A stretch of DNA of 64,000 nt. Origin: Fragum whitleyi. Its lineage: Eukaryota > Mollusca > Bivalvia > Cardiida > Cardiidae. Below, piece after piece: positions 1-13,700 of the stretch. The stretch's first letter is position 1. Every line of letters begins with the position of its first letter. A program made the translations under genes and the position numbers. The notes below the pieces were generated by a model. It searched no databases. It was given only the letters and a program-made list of their open reading frames with translations, and was not told the DNA's origin. Location of the stretch: positions 50,455,122-50,519,121 of the forward strand of contig OX411558.1 in assembly GCA_948146395.1 (NCBI GenBank), read 5' to 3'.

Positions 1-129
1 AATTTCTTCTTTTTCCACACTATTTTCTACCCTACTGAATGGTTATTTTTCAAATTAAATCCACTTTAATTTTTCGTTTGCAAAACCTTTGAATTTGGAC
101 TGGTCAAAATTTTGTAAAACAGGACAGAG
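1..129 (-). mobile_element. piggyBac-type MITE, partial
   Basis: Reverse copy of the TTAA-flanked element described at 4722. Only one half is inside the window. A degenerate end and TTAA (130-133) are present. Confidence 0.6.
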
Positions 130-244
130 TTAAGCAATGATCTCTTTAAACTCAATTGAGTAGTCTTTTGAACCCCATTTTATTGATGCCAGATTAAAAC
201 ATAGTGCATTGGTATCTCCTACGTACATCTAATTATTTCTGTAG

Positions 245-413
245 AAAACAGAACCTGTAAGAAAGGCTGGTGGAAATGTGAGTCTAACTACAGATGCATA
301 CCTGACTGGCAGAGATGTAATGGAAAAGACGATTGTCGCGATAACTCCGATGAAAAAACAACAAACTGTCCGACTTGTCATCCTACTGGAGATTTCCAGT
401 GTAAAAATAAAAG
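245..413 (+). CDS. LRP exon a: LDLa 1 and start of LDLa 2
   Basis: Acceptor TTTCTGTAG before 245 and donor AAAAG/GTAATA after 413. The exon enters in phase 1 (two bases finish a codon) and leaves with two bases. It encodes a whole LDLa with C-I-P-D-W-Q-R-C and D-D-C-R-D-N-S-D-E, then the first two cysteines of the next. It is the first exon in the window; its partner upstream is not present. Confidence 0.85.
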
Positions 414-1676
414 GTAATAGTCCTGTTCTGTTTAAGATGACAAAATGGTGCAAATTGTTTGCCAATTTTACCCCGCTTTGCAAACAAGTAGATGTGCAAA
501 GCAAGGTATAATTGGCAAACAGTTTGCGCAGCTTGTCATCCTGTATGCAGGGCTGCATATATAGAAATGGGAGACAAACTAGAGTTTAGTATAGCAAGGA
601 AAACTTTAGAGCATTAAAAATCGTGATTTTGCACTAACTTAATGGCAGGGGTTTGGAAATAGGCATTTTTCTCTAGTTGCCTCTGAACAAGTTAAACATG
701 ATTTTCTACTTGTCAAGGATCAACATGATTTTGTCCACAAAAAAGGAGAATAGATAAATTAGAGAAAATATTGTTTTTAAAAAAGAAAATGCTGGAACCC
801 AGCTATTTCTTCAGTGACAACAATATTTTCTACCTTTTTATACAAACATTTGGCTAATTAATCTCTAAGCTCTATTTAGTACCATTGCTAGATTTGTCCT
901 CTTTTTACTTGCTCACAAACAAGTGGCGAAGAAAAATGTACTGGTCCGAAGATAGAAAAAACGGTGCTGGACAAGTCAGACATGGGAATTCCACACCCCT
1001 ACTAAAGGGGATTTAAACTTAATATTTTAAAGCAAAAAGAGGCACCATGGCACATGAGCTTCTTAAATACATTAGAAAAGAAGAATTTTGCCATCAAGAC
1101 GATCCAAGGACTGTTTGGATAAGTATTCAGCATTTATAGTGAAATAAAAGGTCATTCAATCTTCTTGATAACAGAGAGGCTGTTTATTTGCATCTATTTA
1201 TATGTTCAGCTGTTATTGTTAGAGTTATTCTGATTCCAGATGTGTCCCCAAAAGATGGCGCTGTGACTTTGACAATGATTGTGGTGACAATAGCGATGAA
1301 GATCCCATCATGTGTGGTGAGTTGTTGTTGTTTTATATCTTTCTGTCTGTCCATCTGTCTGTCTTTCTGTGTCTATTTATCCGTATGTCTCCAAATGATG
1401 GTATTGTGTCTTTGAAATTGAATTTCACTAAGATTATTCTTGTGTATCTTATAGAGTAAATATACTCAGAAACTTCCACAAGACGTTATAGGTCCATAAG
1501 GTATAGTCTTCCATATGAAAATAGAGGGAAACAATTGGATAACATTTGAAAAGCAAATTAAATGAGTAACAATCTATCCCCTTAACTTATACTTCCTTAA
1601 ATATTGGATTTTGATTTAGTTATTAGGGATTTTTATGCCCCCGTATCGAGAGATCGGGGGCATATTGTTTTACTCA

Positions 1677-1712
<36 letters not shown>

Positions 1713-4700
1713 CATCCGTCTGTCCGAAAACTTAACCCGAAAACTTAGTCTTTGCCTTTTCTCCAAAAGTATTTGACATACAAAGCTGTACACCAAAGTC
1801 AAGGTCATGTGACAAGGTCAAGGTCATTTGACAAGGTCAAGGTCATCTGTCAAGGTCAAACTTTAAAAAAAAAGCTGTTCCGTGGGCATTCGTGTTTCAC
1901 AAACACATCTTGTTGTTATTAGAATAAACCCATTTTGCCAGGGTTTGATACTAAGGGGAGACTGAGACTCCTTGTTTACCTGTTGGGACTAACATAATGA
2001 TTAATCAATACTCAGGACAGTTTCTTTTCAAAACCTTGTCAAAACTATACATATTTTTTCACGATGAAAAATGTTGAAGACAAAATTTGCTTGCATTAAG
2101 TAGTATAGTTAAAGAAAAACCACCTCCTTTGAAGGAGAAATTTGTGGAAAAGAAGAAATTGCTTGTAACAAGCAATTTCTTCTTTTCCCACGAATTTCTG
2201 CCCATTATGAAATTCAGATTCCTTCCTTGAGGTTGGACTCCTTAATTTCATAGCTTGCAAGTCCAATGGACTCCTTACTCATAAAAGAAAGTGTCGAAAC
2301 CTGGTTATGAACCATTTCCTTTGAACAGAGGCCTTTAAAAATATATTTTGGTTAAAAGGAGCTAAATAGCCAGTAGAGTATCTCATACCCTAATTGGTCT
2401 CCTGATCCATTTTAGCATAATCTATTACTTTTTTATCCCATTTTGTTTAATTTTAGCCAGTCTAGATTTTCATCATCTGATAACAGTATAACTTATTTTA
2501 CAGCTCCTCATTATCGTAACTGTTCAGAGTCAGAAGTACGATGTAAAAATCAGCGATGTATTCGTAAGAAATGGCAGTGTGATTATGACAACGATTGTGG
2601 TGATAATTCAGATGAAGATCCTACAGTTTGCAAAGGTAGTGTTATATTTTAGGTAGTTTGTTACAAATGTAAATGACAAATCGTAAGAAATGGCAGTATG
2701 ATTATTACAACGACTGAGGCTATAATTCAGATGAAGATCACACAGTTTGTAAACGCCATGTTGTTGATATGGTGTGGTGGTTTTAACAAATTGATGTCTA
2801 TCAATCCATCTACTATCTATTTATTGGTCTATCCATCTTTCCTTCCAATTATGTGTCAATCTGTAGATATCCATGCTCTTATTCATCATTTGAGCGTGTG
2901 TGTGACTTTTATCTTATAACTATACAAATATCCGTGTGATAACATCCCGTATGATATTTTTTTATGATATCACATAGTTATTTTTAAAACAAAGATATAA
3001 TGTGGTTATTAGCTCCACTGGCCGAAGGCCAGCGAGCTATTGTCATGGCGGTGTGTCCGTCGTGCGTGCGTCCGTCCGTCCGTCCGTGCGTGCGTCCGTG
3101 CGTGCGTAAACTTTTTCTTTAAACATCTTCTCCTCCCAAACCAATGGGCAGATTTTGATGAAACTTGGTAGAAATGTTCCTTGGGTGACCCTCTTCCAAA
3201 ATTGTTAAAGAAATTTTGATTGACCCCCAAATATGGGCGTGGCAGGGCGTGGCATTTTTTCACTTTGAAATCTTTAAAAATCTTCTCCTCCCAAACCATT
3301 TGGCCAATTTCAATGAAACTTGGCATGGATGTTCCTTGGGTGATCCTTTACCTAAATTGTTCAAGAAATTTTGATTGACCCCCGAATATGGGCGTGGCAG
3401 GGCGGGGCTTATTTTGAGCCCAAAATCTTTGAATGACATCTCCTCCTGAACCACTGGGCCGATTTCAATGAAACTTTAATAGAATGTTTCTTGGGTGACC
3501 CTTTACTTAAATTGTTCAAGAAATTTTGATTGGTCCATAAAAATGGGCGTGGCAGGGCGGGGCTTATTTTGAGCCCGAAATCTTTGAATGACATCTCCTC
3601 CTGAACAACTGGGCCGATTTCAATGAAACTTTAACAGAATGTTCTTTGGGTGACCCTTTACTTAAATTGTTCAAGAAATTTTCATTGGCCCATAAATATG
3701 GGCATGGCAGGGCGGGGCTATTTTGAGCCCGAAATCTTTGAACGACATCTCCTCCTGAACCACTGGGCCAATTTCAATGAAACTTTAACAGAATGTTCCT
3801 TGGGTGACCCTTTACTTAAATTGTTCAAGAAAATTTGATTGGTCTAAAAATAGGGGCGTGGCAGGGCGGGGCCTATTTTGAGCCCGAAATTTTCAAATGA
3901 CATTTTCTTCTGAACCACTTCGCTGATTTCAATGAAACTTTTCCAGAATGTTCCTTGAGTGTCTCTTTACAAAAAATATTTGCTAAATTTTGATAGGCCT
4001 ATAGATTTGGGCGTGGCAGGGTGGGGCTTATATTGAGGCAAAAATCCTTGAACGATATCTCCTCCGGAACCACTCAGCCAATTTCAATGAAACTTTACCA
4101 GAATGTTTCTTGGGTGACTATTTACTTAAATTGTTCAAGAAATTTTGATTGGTCCATAAATATGGGCATGTCAGGTGGGGCCTATTTTGAGCCCGAAATC
4201 TTTGAATGACATCTTCTGAACCTTATGTTTTAATAAGATTGGTCAAGGGTTGCAGGTTCATTGTGATTGAGTATTTTGGTGCAATATAGACCAGAACCAT
4301 TTAATCATTACTAAATAGGTCCTAGGAGATTTTGGAGTGTTAATGTATTCATTTAAAGTAAGCTTTATTTACTGAAAGTCTAAAGATTTTAAAGCCAGTG
4401 GAGCGATACAGGCCCTCTTGGGCCTCTTGTTTTTAGAAACTTGCATTTCAGTTAGAAACATTGGCGAAAACAAGACAAAAAGAGGTTATAAGATAAATAT
4501 AATACATACTTAGTGTATTATATAAAAAATATCTAACTCGGTTGTGATATTTGATAATTTTCTTGGCAGAGCCTCGACAATGATCAATTCTCCCAACCTC
4601 GTTAGATATTTTTTTTCATACAAGACACCAAGTACGTATTATTCATTTCCAACAATTTCACGTGTGTGAAGTTGAATCATTGAGCAACCTAGACAGTAAC

Positions 4701-7700
4701 ATAGTGCAATGAGAAGATTAACCCTTTCCTGTTTTACCAAATTTTGGACCTGTCAAAATTTCAAGGTTTTGCAGTCGAAAATTTAAAGTGGATTTAACTT
4801 GAAAAATAACCATTCAGTAGGGTAGAAAATAGTGTGGAAAAAGAAGAAATTGCTTGTCAGAAGCAATTTCATCTTTTTTCACAATGTTTTCTCAATCATA
4901 AAATCACAGGTACGTAAAAAGCAGGGATTAAACAGCAAAGGGTTAACCGACTGTCAACAGGTACTTTGAAACCTTATCTATCTACAAAGCACATAGTGAA
5001 GACTATGGTCAGACTGTGCGAATGCAAAGGGTTGCCAAAGTCTTCACTTTGAGCAATTTTGAAATTGTTGGAAATGTTACACAGGGGCTCATTTGCAAAC
5101 AATTTGGTAATATTTATTATACTGCAAAGAAAATTTTAGCATTTTCATTGGTTAATGCTGACCTGACAAACATTGAAAGCTCTGGCCGCTCCGGTATCAC
5201 CCCTAATGTTTCCTTAAGGCACTGTAACATGAACATAGAAAAAAAATCGAAACGGTAATGGCAGCCATGTTTCTCTCGCTTCGCTGATTATACGACCCGA
5301 ATATACGAGGGTGAATCAAAAATTACGTAGACTTGCGTTGCAGAAATTTTGATTTCACAGACTTTGAAAAGAAAAATACACTGTTATTAACTAGCGACAT
5401 TTTTCTTTTTGTCATGTAAATTTGGTTGAAATCCAACTAGTTGGTCACCTCTAGCAACCATTCTAAAACATATAGTCATTTGGTACCGGCGCACGGTAAA
5501 GACGTCAACATGACGCTACGGTAGTGATAACTTCCGTCGAAAGTCAGCACTTTTCAAAATATTCAACTCAACAATTAACACAATTTCTGCATCGCCTATT
5601 AGATTGGATAAGTACTATCATCATATCCATTTGATCCAAAATGATGAACTTAAATGAATAATGTGTCTAAACGATACTGAACTGATGTTGTTCTGTGACG
5701 ATTATAGATCAAACGTCGAGGAGACGTTTACCATTCTCCGGGTGTCATCCTTCAGAAACGCTCTCCATTAAAAAAAACAAACCTTTTAAACCATTTATAA
5801 AAAAAGGTACCTGCTTACATTTGAAGACCTTTTATCATATTTATCATATTAACCTCTCGATTAAGTTTTCCATAGGTCCTGTAGAACTTTATTATTGTCT
5901 AATTGTCTATGGCTGCGCCGGTGTCGTCATTTCGAAGTTCAAAAATTGACGCGTACCCTTATTTTACTGACTTTGAATTGAAATATACCAAATGGATTAC
6001 GCTTAAATTTTAAATATCCTAACACATAACGTCAACACGTAAATAAGCGAAGTTTGGAAGGGTTTGGTCCAAATTGAGGGGTTAATTACGTGTAGTAACA
6101 CTAAGAAGTAACGTTACAAAATGGATTGCGCCGGTGGCGCCTACCCAGGAAATACTAATGTTGGATTTTTTACATCATAGTCATAGGAAACTCTTGAAAA
6201 TTTAGTATTATGTCAACATGAAATGGTTTGAGAAGTGTACAAAATTTCATTTATTTCCGTCGGGAAATTCCAAAGTTATAGTAAAAGTCCACGTATTTTT
6301 TGATCCACCCTCGTACACACTAGGATACAGTTGAAAAGGATGTCAGTTAATAATGAGCAAATAAAAAATGATATAGATGTCAATAAATACCTTAAATTTG
6401 TACAAATCTGTCCATTTAAAGTGCCAAGAATCTCACTGTTTCAGCCAAAAAACGCTTCCATATCGCGCAGAGTGTAGTAGTGTGACGTCACAACTATATA
6501 TGACGTCACTTTGTACATGTTTACTTTTCATAGGGGCGCATTAAGGGATTTTTGTGGTTTAAAAGAAATCGGTTTATATGAACGCCTAAAATAGGCAAAA
6601 GACAGATATTTAGCCCTAAAACTTTGAAGTATAATAAATTCTTAATACGGTTTCTTGCCGGGGTATATGACGATTTATTCCGGCAGTAAAAATGATGTCA
6701 ACCCTCACCTACGGCTCGGGTGACATCATTTTTCCAGCCGGGAATAAATCGTCATATACCCCGGCAAGAAACCGTATAACTAATAATGTCTTCTGCTGTT
6801 GGTAGAAATTTTCTTCTGTACACAGAGATTAAGCAAAAAGTATAGACTTAGATCAGAGTTTGGCCAATTTCTTCAGCATTTACAAAATTGATTGTGATAT
6901 ACGTCATTTTAATGACAAGTGATATCTGGTACCTGGTACAGCTTGTGGCTCAAATGAAAACTTATGAGAAATGACTGAAAGGTATGGCTAGGTGCATCAG
7001 CTTCTGTGATAAAACTCAAATTTGGTTGAAAGTGACTCTGAACTTTTTTTTATACTGGTTTCACCATGTCTGTCCATCCATCTGTCCATCTATAGACCTT
7101 TTTGTTTCTCGACTGTAGCTTAAGAACCAAGTGATCAAGAATCATAAAACTTTCTACAAAGTTGCCTATGACCCAAGGAAGTACCCTATTGTTTTGGTTT
7201 CACATAGGTCAGAGGTCAACTAACTAGAGAACCAAGTGACTTAGAATCATGAAACTTTATGCAAATGATGCTTATGACTCAAGGATGTGCCCTATTGTTT
7301 TTGGGTCACCAAGGTCAAAGTCAATAGGTCAAGGTCACAGTCAATTTTTATTCAATTTTTGTATTGGACTCTTACTAGAGAACCAAGCAACCTAGAATCA
7401 TGAAATTGTATGCAAATGCTGCATATGACCTCAATATTTTTTACAAGCACATTCTGCACTTATAGCACTTACATTTTAACAAAGTGCTGGTGAGGGGTAT
7501 AAGTCGGCTTTGTGACAGTTCTAGTTTAGATTACACAGAATTACTGGAATGTCTTTGATTTTTAAACAACATAGATATGTGTGACAGTATATCACATTGT
7601 CCAGATAACACTTGAATATGTGTTTTTCAGGACATAAGAAATGCTGGGCCGGACAGTTCACCTGTTTAAGTGGTCAGTGTTTAAACAACAAATTTGTGTG

Positions 7701-10700
7701 TGACGGTGTGGCAGATTGTCCTGATAACAGTGATGAACAAGAATGTGCCCCGCGATATCCTGGCAATAGATATTGTCCGCAATCACAGTTCCAATGTGGA
7801 AATAAGGTTAGAACATTATTGTCTACATATATTTTTTGGGGACCATTATAACATAACATACCATAATGATAAACAAGAATGTGCCCCGCAATATCCTAGC
7901 TATAGGTTTTGTCCACAATCACAGTTCCAGTGTGGGAATAAGGTTAGAACATTATTGTCTACATATATTTTTTTGGGACCATAATAAAATACCATACTAT
8001 AGTGATAAACAAGAATGTGCCCCGTGATATCCTAGCAATAGATATTGTCCGCAATCACAGTTCCAGTGTGGAAACAAGGTCAGTGAAATAGAATATAGAA
8101 ACTGTATACTTAAGTGCTAAACAATAATGTGCCTGAAGCTATCCAGTTAAAAGGTGTTGTGTACAATCACAGTTCCAGTGTGGAAATAAGGTCTGTAGAG
8201 TGTGTGTGTGTATTTCCGTTTATTTATCGTCGCTACCGTAGCACATGCCCATATGAGCGACGCCCCCAGAAGACGGTTAGTTGTTACGGGGGATAGTGCA
8301 AGGATACATGGCGAAACTACTGCTGAGATCCGCCATGGTTCTTTAACGTGCTCGGTGTAAAGCACCGTCTCACGGAGCCTCGGTTTAACGTCTCATCCGA
8401 AAGACAATTAGTTTTTATTAGTGTACAAGCCCGGGAATCAAACCCACGCCGCCGAACTCCAATGGTTTTGAAGTCCGGTGCTCTACCAACTGAGCTAATC
8501 GGGCTGGTTAAGGTCTGTAGAACACAAGGTACTTGGTTATATACTATGAATTAGAGAGTGCCCCTCGCTATCCTGGTAATTGGTATTGGCCACTATCACA
8601 ATCCCAGTGGGGAAAAAGGTTAGAACATTATTGTCTACATATCTTTGGATGGGACCATATATATAAACTATACTTTGGTGTGGAAATAAGGTATATGGGT
8701 AGAAGTGAATATGTATTCAATGGGGACCAAAACATCATAAATCCAGCTTGAGAAGGCTGGATTTATGATGTTTTGGACACCAATTGACTATGTTTACACT
8801 ATAGTAATAAACAAGATTGTGCCTCTTGCTGTCCGGGCAATAGATATTGCCTTCAATCACAATATCAATTGGGAAACAAGGTAAATAGATTACTGAGTAC
8901 ATATTGTCTATGGGGACCACAACATTATAAATCCAGCTTGTAATAGCTGGGTTTGAATTGGTTTAGCGCCCACTACAGCGTTTTTTCTCCTAGCTTTGGG
9001 AAAGGGTCCGAGACCGGACCAATTGGGAAAAATGCGATGTTTTCTCAAAAATTGGGAATTTTCATTGTGACACTTGTTTTAAAAACATTACTTTTATTAA
9101 TATAGTCCGGCAGAAATTAAGCTGGACCTAGTAGTGTGGTATAAAGTTTTTTTCTTGATTGATTCTGGTAGCTAAGACATTGCACACCAAGAATCTGAAT
9201 GATGACATCTTGTCATCATTGAGCATTTTGAGAAAATGGAGATGGCAGCCAGGGTTATCGTGAAATATACAAACTGGTCATTAACTTCCTAAAATTATTT
9301 TTCTGAACCTACTTTTTTACTTATTCTGGTCACCAAGACGCTTATTAGAACTCAGAAAATAAATTAATGTGTGAATTGAAAGCTGAATTTGAACTTGTAA
9401 TCAAGATGGCAGCCAAATTGAATTCTGTATTAGTAAACAGTGTAAAAAGCCATGTTATGACAGACCTCAACCTCAGAATGATTTCAACCATTTTGTTCAG
9501 AGGCTGAAACCATTTTATTTTTGAAAATGGGTAAAGAATTCTAGTCATCTGATTTTTTTTCGGAAATTGAATATGGCAGCCAGGAATGCATAGATTGATT
9601 CTTCTAGCCAAGGCATTCATCAATAATAACACTGATGACATCTTGTAATTATTGTATTTTTTTTAAAATGGAGATGGCAGCCAGGACTTTCATACAAAGT
9701 ACAAGCCCAACATATTAAACATGATATCTACATATTTTTTAACAAATCATTTTGTATTTTCTGATCTTATAAGATGGTAGCCAAGTCGGAATCTGAAAGT
9801 CACGTTGAAACCAACAACAACCTTTTGATAACTTTACACATTTAGTCCGCAAGTCATCTGATCAATTTTGAAAAAAAGGCTCATAAAACCAACCTCTAAT
9901 CTAATTTCTTTCTGAAATTTGAAGTCAGTCAGGGGAAAATGAATGTAGATTTCCGCCTAAAAACGAATAAACCTTCCACTTGCCATTATAGCTATTAACA
10001 TGCCCTGCCAAAATAGATGAGAAAACGACTGCCTTAAACAAAACTCAAATTGATTATGGTTATAAGGTTAGTTTTTAGCAAGTTGAGCTCTTTATAAAAG
10101 GCAATAGCTCTAAATGAATTTTAATAATATAACATGCCATTGAATAATTGAAATATATTTCCCTAGGTTGAATCTAAAGGACAAGGTTCACTAACCACCA
10201 AAAACGGCCCAAACTCAATTTTCTAAGAAATTTGAGTTTTTGATCCCTCTAACCATCATTTGTTACAAAAATGAAAAAGAAGTCCTCCAAGACGACCAAG
10301 GTTACCATGGCAACCAGTTAAGTATTTCAGAGGTCATTTTTTGTCAAGGGTATACTTATTTTTTTACAAAAAATTGGGCCGCTTTATATAGGAAGTCGAA
10401 CCATGCCCTTTGAGATCATGCTTACTTGAAACTCGGATGGGTGACAGCCTTTATCGTGCATATATGTCGTAAAACCTAAGATAAAAGTCAGAAAAGTAAA
10501 CAAAAATGTATTTCTCTAAATGAAACATTTTTTTTTAAAAAAAAAATGCCTTTTGCTTTTTAATATTCAACATAGCAGCCACGAATGAAAGCAATAAAAG
10601 GTTTAAAAAAAATTGTGTCAGCTTATATCAAGACTTTTGTATTGTATTTTATCAAGACTTTGCTGTAGAACTTCCCTTTTAAAAATGCAGACTTTTTATT

Positions 10701-13700
10701 GGAATCTTGTTATCATGTTGATTACAGCGCGAGCTATTTTAAGTATAATGACAAATCTGAACAGAGGAAAAGTTTCAAAATTTTAATGTTTATCACAGTT
10801 GACTTAGGACCTAGATCATTGCACAGTGTCGGACTCTCAACCATAGGCACCATGGTTCGATCTCTGGCAGAGGCAAATATTGTATGAACGTGTGTCCACC
10901 AGTGCTCTAAGCAATGCAGTTTTGCTGAAATACTGATAAAAGTGGCTGTAAACCCGAGTAAAAAAGCTAATTTTGCAGCTTATCCTTACATAACATTTCT
11001 TTGATCATCAAGCTTTCTGCCAAGCTCAGACAAACATAAAATTTTAATTCACAATGAACAAATTTTGATAATTATTGAAAACGTGAAATGACAGCCAAAA
11101 AGGCAATTGATTGAAATGATCATTTGACCTTCCTATGTAAGAATCAAGTTGTCAACATTGGATATTTTGGGTTCTACGTGTCGTTCTGAGCGGTCATAAG
11201 ATGTTGCCAAAGAATTTAAAAATTGACTGAAAAAACTGTCTATGCTTTCTTATTATCTTTTATCTTATAATAGTGGCCCATGTATCTTATTAAGGATATC
11301 AGTATTCATTTCAATCATGGAGTGCTTATTTCAAGATAACAGCATTCTCAATGCGAGATGGCAACCATTTTTAAATACTAAATTAGCTTGTATCCAAATA
11401 CATGTAAAATAATAAGATCAGAGGGGGCATCATACACCCCTCGAAGCAATATTGCATATATGGTATGGAATTATTCATTTGACGCAGATCCAAGACGTTA
11501 ATATGCGTTAACTCTAGTCCGACTGGTAAATTAGGATGAATTTCAAGATGGCAGCTAAAATAAATTATGTAAGAAACGCTTTTGTAGATGTCCTTCCAAA
11601 TTTGTATCTACATTTTATGACTCAAACATCTGTTTTATGAGTTCTTTGTGCCATCCTTATAAATCATGCTCAATTAGAAAATCATTAGGTTCTAATTTCG
11701 AGATGACAGCCAGTTTTAAGAACAAAAATTGTCTTTCTTTTTCTTTTAGTCTGTGGACCAGTAAGAGTCACCTTATAATCACAAATGAATGTTGAAGAGT
11801 GATATTTATTTGTTCGTTGAACCTCTCTGAGCCGAAATAAGGACGTTTACATTATGTAATTTTGGGTATGACTTGATATCAAATTATAAGATCTAAGGGC
11901 AAAACAAGTGGAATTCAATAGAGAACCATCAGCATAAAGTTAGGGTTAAAGATGCTGGTATCCACATTCCTGGCTGCCATCTCAAACTAAGAAAAACAAT
12001 TCATATGTAGTGACAGATTGATTCTTATTTATGAAAAGAGGACGGAAAAGGGATAAAAATTTATTTAAATGAAAAAGAATTGAGCAAAACTGTGTAAACT
12101 CCTATTCAGCAATGTTTCCAAGCAATTAACCGTTCTGTTTGGCAGCCATCTTAACTTATAAACAAAATTCTGATTATCAATTTGAAAACTAGTATTTGCT
12201 TTATCAGAAAACAGCGAGTTAGCGGATTAATAGTAATATTAAATAAAAGTATAAAGGTCATTTAACATTTGTAGTTAATCAATTGTATTATTCTTATTTT
12301 TGCATTCCTGGCTGCCATCTAGTTAGGAGGTCAATTTACAAGCGGTGATGGGGCTATCAATCTGATTTTAAGAAGACAGGATTGCAGCTTTCATTAAGAG
12401 ACATAACAGGAATAAAACCAATTCAAAAGATTGGTTTGTCAAATAGAATTTATAATTCTCTAAATGCTGTGTAATATTACTGTTTGGCTGCCATGTTGTC
12501 TAAAATAGTTATTGTTTCTTTGGTTTTATGGGTTAATTTCCTCATTATACTTATAAGTATGATCTTTACGACAAAACTAAGGTGAAAAATGCATTAAAAA
12601 CCTATTATCAAGACAAGTAAAGTGGTAGCATGTACTTTTTCAAGGGGTCCTGGCTGCCATCTCGATTTTCTCAAAATGCTCAATGATGACAAGGTGTCAT
12701 CAGACAGATTCTTGATGAGTAAAACTTGGGCTACAAGAATCAGCGAAGAAAAAAACTTTATACCACACTTCTAGGTTCAAGAAAAATATGCCATTTTTCT
12801 GCCGGACTAATATCATTAGTATTCATTACAATATGTATTAAAGAAGTTCCTATGCCTCTATAGTCATATTTTAACTGAAAAGCAAACCATAGTCCTTAAA
12901 CAAGGAATCTGAACAAAAACAATGACAAAGAATTAGTCTGATTTCTCTGGAGTAAATGTTTTATATCAAATCTGGAAATGTCACTGAGTTTTTTATTAAA
13001 AAAAATAACATGGTTAAACCTAAAATATAAATAAATCAAGTTCTATAATAAATTCGTGGGCTGAACATTCTTGGGTACGAATCAACAGAAAACTGAAACA
13101 GATACATATTCAATCCTATTGTTTTTAAAACAGCTATAAATGAATATTTCTACTAAAATCATAGAAACTTTTTGAACATATTTTTAAAATAGATCATATA
13201 CTCAGATGTTCTACCTGCTGTAGAATGTTTGAAAGACATTTCAGGTTGGTTCTGAGAGGTGCCGAGATCGTGAATAACAGTCAACTTTGTTTACGAAAAT
13301 TAAACAAAGATAAACAATTGTATTTTGGGTTATATAACAGGAAAATAATTTGCTTCAACCATGACCAAAAGTCCTTCATTCTAGTAAGTTTCCCTTTAAA
13401 ATTCATCTTACATCAATTGATAAATAAATGCAAAAAGATCGTCTACTGCAAATCAGGTCCAAAAATCGCAATATCTTGGCTTCACAAAAATATGCAGTTT
13501 TGTAATGCGATAACTTCTGAGTTATCCAAAATACACTTGGTTTCCTGCTTTGTAATTGTTTATGCCTATGAAATCGAGAACCATATGACAAAAATAAATT
13601 AATCTTCGGAAATTCCCCTCTTGTTGACAAATTATAACACAGATTTTTATTGCTATAAGAAGTTCCAGGTTTTCCAATAGGAAATAATCAAAGTTTATTT

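Noticed and set aside
278..511. 77-residue + strand frame starting M-S-L-T-T
   Set aside because: Wrong frame over the LDLa exon at 245-413; the cysteine pattern is in another frame.
3009..4209. Several 60-100-residue frames with W-A-D-F-N-E-T phrases
   Set aside because: Shadows of HL-1 core units; the same peptides reappear in every HL-1 copy, and the 155-bp unit is not a multiple of three.
13225..13602. 125-residue open frame
   Set aside because: It lies inside the foldback element, shows no known domain, and AT-rich composition makes it likely by chance.
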